Source: CAZTLE01 sp964614415 (GTDB taxonomy: Bacteria; Bacteroidota; Bacteroidia; Flavobacteriales; Flavobacteriaceae). From it: DNA of 10,752 bases. The position numbers and the translations under genes were made by a program. The stretch spans positions 1-10,752 of the forward strand of contig CAZTLE010000145.1 in assembly GCA_964614415.1 (NCBI GenBank). The letters are read 5' to 3'. Shown piece after piece: positions 6,226-10,752 of this stretch. Below the pieces are notes generated by a model. That model worked only from the letters and a program-made list of their open reading frames with translations. It made no database searches and was not told the DNA's origin. Position 1 is the stretch's first letter. The number at the start of each line of letters is the position of its first letter.

Positions 6226-8127
6226 ATGAACCAAGGCTTAAGGCGTATCATGCGATTGATCGCCATGTTTGCAGTTATACTGACCTCGTCGTTATCTACC
6301 CATGGTCAGGAACAAGAAAACCTGTCAACACTATCATCTCCTTATAATTCTCTCATTGAAAACCTGCTTGCCAGAGGAACGGAGGACAAATTATTCCCCG
6401 GTGCAAGCCTGTCGTTATATACGGAGGACACCTTGATCTTCTACAATGCAGGATACGCAAACCTGCAGACTGATGTAAAGACGTCAAATAAAACCAGGTA
6501 TCATCTGGGTTCGGTCGGAAAGTTACTTACCGCTATAGCAGTGCTTCAACAGGTTGATGAAGGGACTCTTGATCTACACGCTGACATTTCGAACTATCTC
6601 GACGATCATGATTTTGAACTGTACAACAATGAGCCTCTCACCCTACACTGCCTGTTGACCCATTCCTGTGGTTTGAACGATATTAATGTGGGGTATATGG
6701 CCAAAAGCAATCATGATCTGGTACCTCTGGAAACGTACATTAAAGACAACTATCCAGGTGTGTTCCAGTCCCCGGGTAAAGACATAATGTATTCAAACTA
6801 CTCCTACGCCCTTGCCGGTCTGATCGTAGAAAAAGTAAGCGGAAAGAAATTTGCTTCGTACATAAATGAGAGGCTATTTGATCCATTGAAAATGAACAAT
6901 TCTTCACTAGACTTCCCGGAAGACTACCAAAGTAACGATCAATATGCTGCTGGTTATCGCAAGGTAAAGTCCAATTTTGAGGAGGTAACCGTGTATCCCC
7001 GGCACGCGGTTCCGGCAGGAAGTTTGGTGTCGACTTCAGAAGACATGGCAAAGCTGATAGAAGCGCTTTTCAATAGAGATGCCGATATTCTCTCCCCAAG
7101 TGCCTGGCAAATGTTCTTTAGCGAACAATTCAGCAATCATCCCATATTAAATGGATATAGTTATGGATTGGAGCGCCAAAATATCAATGGCGTTACGGCC
7201 TGGGCAAAAGGAGGGGCACTTCCCGGAACACTGTCCAACATACTCATTATCCCTGATACGTTTGCATTGTTCTATGTTGCTAACACTGACAACGATGAAT
7301 TCGGAGAGTTTTTTTACCGATCGCTTTTCGACAGCCTGCACCTCAATAAAGAGCAGATCAGGCAACAAAAGCCAGTGAATACGGAAAAGTACACAGGGGT
7401 GTATCGCAACAAACGATACAACAGAAATACAGCAGAGAATATTGTAAGTCTGTTTAGAGGGCAATTGGATGTTTATGACAACGCCACCCATGACACGCTA
7501 CTCATTTATCACAATAGCGGATGGAATTCCTATATCTCAGTCGATGACGGTCTGTTTCAGGATACGGAAAAACCTTATGAGTATCTATATTTCGAAGAAG
7601 ACCAGGACGGGAAAATCGTAAATCTCTACAGAAACCAGAACATCTCGGGACTCTCGGTGCCTGCGAGCTACGAAAGAACAAAATGGTATAACAGTCCTCT
7701 CTTTATAAACGAATATTACGGAATAGTACTTCTTGTTATTTTGAGTGGTTTACTCCTATTCCTTGGTCAGTTCCTGGTTCGTACAGTCCGCAGGCTGAAA
7801 GCCGAAATTCCGGGCGGAAGTACGCCATTAAAGCGATATTATGATATCCTTGGTATAACCACCATAACTTTCATCGTTCATACGTATTTAGGGCCAATTA
7901 AAATCCTCAGAGCTTCTGACGAATTCCTGTTCGGTTATCCGGGTTATTTCAGGATTGCTACGATACTGGCATATCTGCTAATTCCACTTACAATTGCACT
8001 GGGATTTTGGCTCTGGAAGATCTGGCAAGCCCGGAAAGGTAATCTGGCATTAAGGGTCTACATGACATTAATCCAGGTAGCCATTATAATACACCTGGTC
8101 TATCTGTACTACTGGAATTTCATATAA
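6226..8127 (+). CDS. Class C beta-lactamase-fold serine hydrolase with C-terminal membrane domain
   Basis: A 633-residue exported serine hydrolase of the AmpC/penicillin-binding-protein-4*/esterase EstB superfamily. Seen: a signal peptide (1-27, RRIMR then a hydrophobic core, ending STHG before QEQ); the catalytic SxxK as S96-V-G-K99; the second motif Y189-S-N191; a KGG triad (K328-G329-G330, in WAKGG) replacing the family KTG/HxG; and LLTHSCGL, a variant of the family LLTHTSGL. Residues about 385-490 form a beta-rich linker domain. Four hydrophobic helices follow (about 499-519, 541-560, 576-598 and 609-633), so the catalytic domain would be periplasmic and tethered in the inner membrane. 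The family includes D-alanyl peptidases, esterases and D-amino-acid amidases, so the substrate cannot be assigned; a role on peptidoglycan peptides or small esters/amides is inference. The start has no Shine-Dalgarno sequence and an A-rich leader. ATG at 6250 (M9) is an alternative start. The gene converges with the DoxX gene, with 31 bp between the stops. Confidence 0.88.
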   Translation: MNQGLRRIMRLIAMFAVILTSSLSTHGQEQENLSTLSSPYNSLIENLLARGTEDKLFPGASLSLYTEDTLIFYNAGYANLQTDVKTSNKTRYHLGSVGKLLTAIAVLQQVDEGTLDLHADISNYLDDHDFELYNNEPLTLHCLLTHSCGLNDINVGYMAKSNHDLVPLETYIKDNYPGVFQSPGKDIMYSNYSYALAGLIVEKVSGKKFASYINERLFDPLKMNNSSLDFPEDYQSNDQYAAGYRKVKSNFEEVTVYPRHAVPAGSLVSTSEDMAKLIEALFNRDADILSPSAWQMFFSEQFSNHPILNGYSYGLERQNINGVTAWAKGGALPGTLSNILIIPDTFALFYVANTDNDEFGEFFYRSLFDSLHLNKEQIRQQKPVNTEKYTGVYRNKRYNRNTAENIVSLFRGQLDVYDNATHDTLLIYHNSGWNSYISVDDGLFQDTEKPYEYLYFEEDQDGKIVNLYRNQNISGLSVPASYERTKWYNSPLFINEYYGIVLLVILSGLLLFLGQFLVRTVRRLKAEIPGGSTPLKRYYDILGITTITFIVHTYLGPIKILRASDEFLFGYPGYFRIATILAYLLIPLTIALGFWLWKIWQARKGNLALRVYMTLIQVAIIIHLVYLYYWNFI

Positions 8128-8158
8128 CGGAAAGTAATCTCCGGCAATACCGGTCCGA

Positions 8159-8623
8159 TTAATCCCCGGATTGCTTTCTGCCGGTGAGCATAGTGTCGAT
8201 TGACAGTTTTCCCGATCCACGTAAGACGACTATCAAGGCCAGAGCAATGGCCAACAGATGAAACTCAAACCCTTCTCCCCGTTGTTCGGTATACCAGTTC
8301 ATAAAGAAGTGATCATTTACTACAAAATATATGGCTCCCAGCATGATGAGTAAAATCGATGCGGCGGCAAATCGGGAGAACAATCCGATAATCAATAGAA
8401 TACCACCTACAAACTCTCCCAGGGCGACCAACCATGTGACAAATGACGGAAAGCCAAACCATTGATTAAAGGCTTCCGAGGTAGCTTCCATTCCATGTCC
8501 TCCCCAAATACCCAGTACTTTCTGAGCACCGTGCGGGAAAATAACAACGCCGAGGAAAACCCGTGCTATAAGTGCGGAATAAGAAGTATCCGTACTAACG
8601 ATCCTTTGAATAAATTGCTTCAT
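8159..8623 (-). CDS. DoxX family membrane protein
   Basis: A small integral membrane protein of 154 residues, normal for the family. Four hydrophobic segments are visible, about 17-38, 61-82, 84-103 and 120-136. Family features include the first-helix motif ARVFLGVVIFPHGAQKVLG (His31, Gly32, Lys35), ALGEFVGGILLIIGLF around Glu70, and E120-F-H122 at the start of the last helix. DoxX proteins were first described with the thiosulfate:quinone oxidoreductase of Acidianus. Most bacterial members have no proven reaction and are annotated as oxidoreductase-related or stress-linked membrane proteins, so no specific role is assigned. ATG at 8623 is chosen because it begins directly at the family N-terminus (MKQF). 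An upstream in-frame GTG at 8659 would add a polar 12-residue extension. The gene stands alone, convergent with the serine hydrolase, and no strong terminator is seen in the 31-bp gap. Confidence 0.9.
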   Translation of the reverse strand: MKQFIQRIVSTDTSYSALIARVFLGVVIFPHGAQKVLGIWGGHGMEATSEAFNQWFGFPSFVTWLVALGEFVGGILLIIGLFSRFAAASILLIMLGAIYFVVNDHFFMNWYTEQRGEGFEFHLLAIALALIVVLRGSGKLSIDTMLTGRKQSGD

Positions 8624-8713
8624 GTCGTTTGATTTTGATTGATAAATACCGGTAGTCACAAAGGCAGGGTTAGCACTGAGAAGTTTTATACCATGCCCGG
8701 ACGACTACATGTT

Positions 8714-8746
8714 TAAAGATAGGTATTTTATGTACGGAATTAACAA
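8714..8746 (-). promoter_or_regulatory. Possible promoter of the DoxX gene
   Basis: On the minus strand TTG (8746-8744) is followed after 22 bases by TATCTTTA (8721-8714), one mismatch from the Bacteroidota -7 box TAnnTTTG and within the reported spacing range. It lies about 90 bp before the ATG at 8623. The rest of the 8624-8812 gap shows no other gene or repeat. Confidence 0.35.
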
Positions 8747-8812
8747 TCAGACAAATACAGTCCTTATTATCATGCAATAACTACAAAACCAGGACAGCAA
8801 CAATAATGAAAT

Positions 8813-8847
8813 AAAAAACCCTCCTTCGCCAGGGCTCCGGAGGGTTT
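8813..8847 (-). terminator. Intrinsic terminator of the HYR-repeat T9SS cargo gene
   Basis: A perfect 9-bp stem (8816-8824 with 8839-8847; arms AAACCCTCC and GGAGGGTTT) encloses a 14-nt loop. On the minus strand a run of six T (8818-8813) follows and overlaps the stem base. It lies 23 bp after the stop codon of the repeat protein, a textbook Rho-independent terminator in the correct orientation. Confidence 0.9.
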
Positions 8848-8869
8848 GTTCAGAATCTGTGAGTACTTA

Positions 8870-10752
8870 CTACTCTTTGATCAGTTGTTTCGTGATCTGT
8901 CCGTCCTTTCCTGAAATCACAACCACATAGGTCGCTGAAGCCAACTGACTGATGTCAATCGATTTTTCAGTTCCCATATCGTTGAGTGACACGGTTTGTA
9001 TCAAACGTCCCGTCATATCGTAGATCGCAGCATTCTCCAGTTGCAAGCTTTGCGGATTGCTCAGGAATACCTGATCTGATGCCGGGTTCGGATACATGAT
9101 CACAGAACCAAGGTTTTCACTAACATCTCCTACACCCAATACACTTTCTACCGTAAGTTCGAAAGTACAGCTACCTACATTACCCAGATCGTCTTCTGCG
9201 GTAAGGGTTACAGTGTACACACCATCAGGCAGTTCCGTACCCGGTGCCGGATCCTGTCCAAAGATCGTTACAGGATCGGTACAGTTATCAACAGCAGTAG
9301 CATCGCCATTAGCCCAGTAGTCCGGTACCTCATAGAAGAGGTTTCCTGGTCCCGGATCAACGGTTTGATCAGCAGGACAAGTAATTTGTGGTCCCATGTC
9401 ATCTACTACGGTCACGGTAGCATTACATGCCGCCAGATTACCATTCACGTCACTGGCAAATACCATTACCATGATCGGTGTTCCTATGTCACTACAGTCA
9501 AACTCAAAGATGTCGATGGCTGTTGTAAGAATACCACAAGCATCGGTCAGGGTATCGATCACATCATCAGGAGTGATCTCGGCAAAGCCGTTCTCATCCA
9601 GGGATACGGTAATATCCATACAGGTAAGTACCGGATCGATATTGTCTTCTACCGTTACATTGGCAGTACAAGAAGATGAGTTACCGTTTACATCGGTTAC
9701 GGTAAGGGTCACGGTGTTGTTACCTACATTGGAACAGTCGAAGGTATCGTTATCGAGCGCCAGGGTAATACCACAGGCATCGCTACTTCCACCGTCCACA
9801 TCAGATGGTGAGATGGTCGCATTGCCGTTAGCATCCAGTTGTACGGTGATGTCCATACAAACGGCTACCGGAGCTACATTGTCCTCTACGGTTACCACAG
9901 CGATACAAGTACTTGAGTTTCCTTGTGCATCGGTAACAGTCAAAGTCACATTGTTATCACCTACATTCGAACAATCGAAGTCGGTTTGTGAAGCTGAGAT
10001 AGAAGCTACACCACAGTTATCGGTAGAGCCGCCGTCGATATCCGCTGCTGTGATCGAGACATTACCGGTAGCATCGAGCTGTACGGTGATATCCTGACAT
10101 ACGGCGATCGGATCTTCATCATCGGTTACAGTGATGGTGAATGTACATACGGTCGTATTTCCACCGGCATCGGTCGCTGTAAACTCAACGGTGTTCACTC
10201 CAATCGGGAAGGCACTTCCTGATGGTAATCCGCCTGTTTGTGCTACTGTAACTGTACAGTTATCAAGAGCCAATGCGTCTGGGAATACTACTACGGCACT
10301 ACACTGACCCGGATCGGTACCCGTGTTCACATCAGCCGGACAAGCAATCGTTGGTGGAATGTTATCCTCAACAGTTACTGTTGCAGTACATGTACTGCTG
10401 TTTCCGTTCACATCGGTCACCGTGAGGGTAACTGTATTGGCACCAAGGTCATCACAATCGAAAGTATCTATATCGATAGCGATCGTATCTACCCCACAGT
10501 TATCTGTAGAACCTCCGTCCACATCGGCTGCTACAATTGAAGCGTCGCCGTTGGCATCCAGTTGAACAGTGATATCCTGACAAACAGCTGCAGGTGGCTC
10601 GTTATCTACTACGGTTACATCGAAGCTACAGGTAGCTGTGTTTCCTGAAGAATCGGTCACCTCGAATGTATTGGTAGTGGTTCCCAGAGGGAATGCGCTT
10701 CCTGAAGGCAGTCCGGCTGTTTGTGTTATGGTAATGCCCGTTGGTCCGACAT
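8870..10752 (-). CDS. T9SS cargo protein with HYR/Ig-like repeats (5' end outside window)
   Basis: The last 626 residues of a secreted repeat protein. The reading frame stays open to the right edge, where it starts inside an HYR domain (PTGITITQTAGLPSGSAFP), so the true start is further right; the GTG at 10658-10660 is internal. Seven modules of about 80 residues alternate between classical HYR domains (beginning ACPAD, with LPSGSAFPIG and DAGGNTTVCTF) and a second Ig-like type (beginning CQDITVQLD, with DVDGGSTDNCG, FDCSNVG and TDVNGNSSTC). The C-terminus is a type A sorting domain (MYPNPASDQ, IYDMTGRLIQ, LASATYVV, ending QLIKE) at about 9105-8873, directing export and surface attachment by T9SS. 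Each module carries conserved Cys pairs and Asp/Asn-rich turns that may form disulfides and calcium sites. A structural or adhesive surface role is inferred, and a catalytic domain could exist in the missing N-terminal part. Confidence 0.88.
   Translation of the reverse strand, partial: VGPTGITITQTAGLPSGSAFPLGTTTNTFEVTDSSGNTATCSFDVTVVDNEPPAAVCQDITVQLDANGDASIVAADVDGGSTDNCGVDTIAIDIDTFDCDDLGANTVTLTVTDVNGNSSTCTATVTVEDNIPPTIACPADVNTGTDPGQCSAVVVFPDALALDNCTVTVAQTGGLPSGSAFPIGVNTVEFTATDAGGNTTVCTFTITVTDDEDPIAVCQDITVQLDATGNVSITAADIDGGSTDNCGVASISASQTDFDCSNVGDNNVTLTVTDAQGNSSTCIAVVTVEDNVAPVAVCMDITVQLDANGNATISPSDVDGGSSDACGITLALDNDTFDCSNVGNNTVTLTVTDVNGNSSSCTANVTVEDNIDPVLTCMDITVSLDENGFAEITPDDVIDTLTDACGILTTAIDIFEFDCSDIGTPIMVMVFASDVNGNLAACNATVTVVDDMGPQITCPADQTVDPGPGNLFYEVPDYWANGDATAVDNCTDPVTIFGQDPAPGTELPDGVYTVTLTAEDDLGNVGSCTFELTVESVLGVGDVSENLGSVIMYPNPASDQVFLSNPQSLQLENAAIYDMTGRLIQTVSLNDMGTEKSIDISQLASATYVVVISGKDGQITKQLIKE
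9146..10752 (-). repeat. Array of HYR and Ig-like repeats of about 240 bp
   Basis: Units on the minus strand: HYR 10752-10592 (partial); type B 10591-10352; HYR 10351-10109; type B 10108-9869; type B 9868-9632; type B 9631-9389; HYR 9388-9146. Lengths are 237-243 bp. Type B units share C-x-DITV-x-LD-x-NG, DVDGGS-x-D-x-CG and TVTVEDN ends. The fourth B unit has lost GGS and diverged (VIDTLTDACG). The regular period in frame is coding domain repetition, not a CRISPR or mobile element. Confidence 0.88.

Noticed and set aside
8128..8158. A bidirectional terminator between the hydrolase and DoxX genes (CCGG-caata-CCGG)
   Set aside because: The stem is only four base pairs with no T tract on either side, too weak to annotate.
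159..8623. A multi-gene defence system built from the nuclease, serine hydrolase and DoxX protein
   Set aside because: The genes face different directions, are separated by terminator-like elements or sizeable gaps, and the nuclease carries export signals. No sensor, NTPase, methylase or toxin-antitoxin partner is present.
9396..10097. A 233-codon plus-strand open frame opposite the HYR-repeat gene
   Set aside because: Its apparent internal repetition is only the antisense image of the 240-bp coding repeats. It has no plausible start context and no recognisable domain.
10658..10660. GTG as the start of the HYR-repeat protein
   Set aside because: The frame continues upstream without a stop to the window edge and encodes a normal HYR segment, so the GTG is an internal valine codon.
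9146..10752. Regular period suggesting a CRISPR array or satellite repeat
   Set aside because: The period is about 240 bp, stays in frame and encodes domain-sized units without short identical repeats and unique spacers, so it is protein domain repetition.

Overview
The window looks like a chromosomal segment from a Bacteroidota bacterium, most likely a marine or free-living member of Flavobacteriia or a close relative. Three things point there: two large secreted proteins end in type A C-terminal sorting domains of the type IX secretion system (T9SS), the starts lack clear Shine-Dalgarno sequences and sit behind A-rich leaders, and SprB/PKD-like, HYR and PD40 modules are abundant. No rRNA, tRNA, transposase, integrase, phage gene or CRISPR array is visible, and no T9SS machinery gene is present.

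Layout from left to right. (1) Positions 1-51 hold the last 16 codons of a plus-strand gene with a very acidic tail. (2) A hairpin at 84-131 ends the next, convergent gene. (3) A giant minus-strand gene (159-4886) encodes a secreted modular nuclease: signal peptide, four tandem lamin-tail domains, an OB-fold-like module, an endonuclease/exonuclease/phosphatase (EEP) domain with all expected catalytic motifs, two SprB/PKD-like modules, a short Cys-rich segment and a T9SS sorting domain. (4) A divergent intergenic region of about 335 bp leads to a plus-strand PD40 beta-propeller lipoprotein (5221-6114). (5) A perfect 12-bp-arm palindrome lies just before a class C beta-lactamase-fold serine hydrolase with a C-terminal four-helix membrane domain (6226-8127). 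(6) A convergent minus-strand DoxX-family membrane protein follows (8159-8623). (7) A strong terminator (8813-8847) ends a minus-strand T9SS cargo protein of alternating HYR/Ig-like repeats (8870-10752), whose 5' end lies beyond the window.

Functionally this is a set of cell-envelope and secreted proteins rather than one pathway. The nuclease could degrade extracellular DNA for phosphate or nucleoside scavenging or for biofilm turnover. The repeat protein resembles adhesin or surface-layer cargo. The lipoprotein and the membrane-anchored hydrolase would act at the outer and inner envelope. Each gene appears to be its own transcription unit, or nearly so. I do not see a convincing new multi-gene system. 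The most unusual items are the four-fold lamin-tail array on the nuclease, the palindrome before the hydrolase, the hydrolase's membrane domain, and the two-type repeat array of the last gene.
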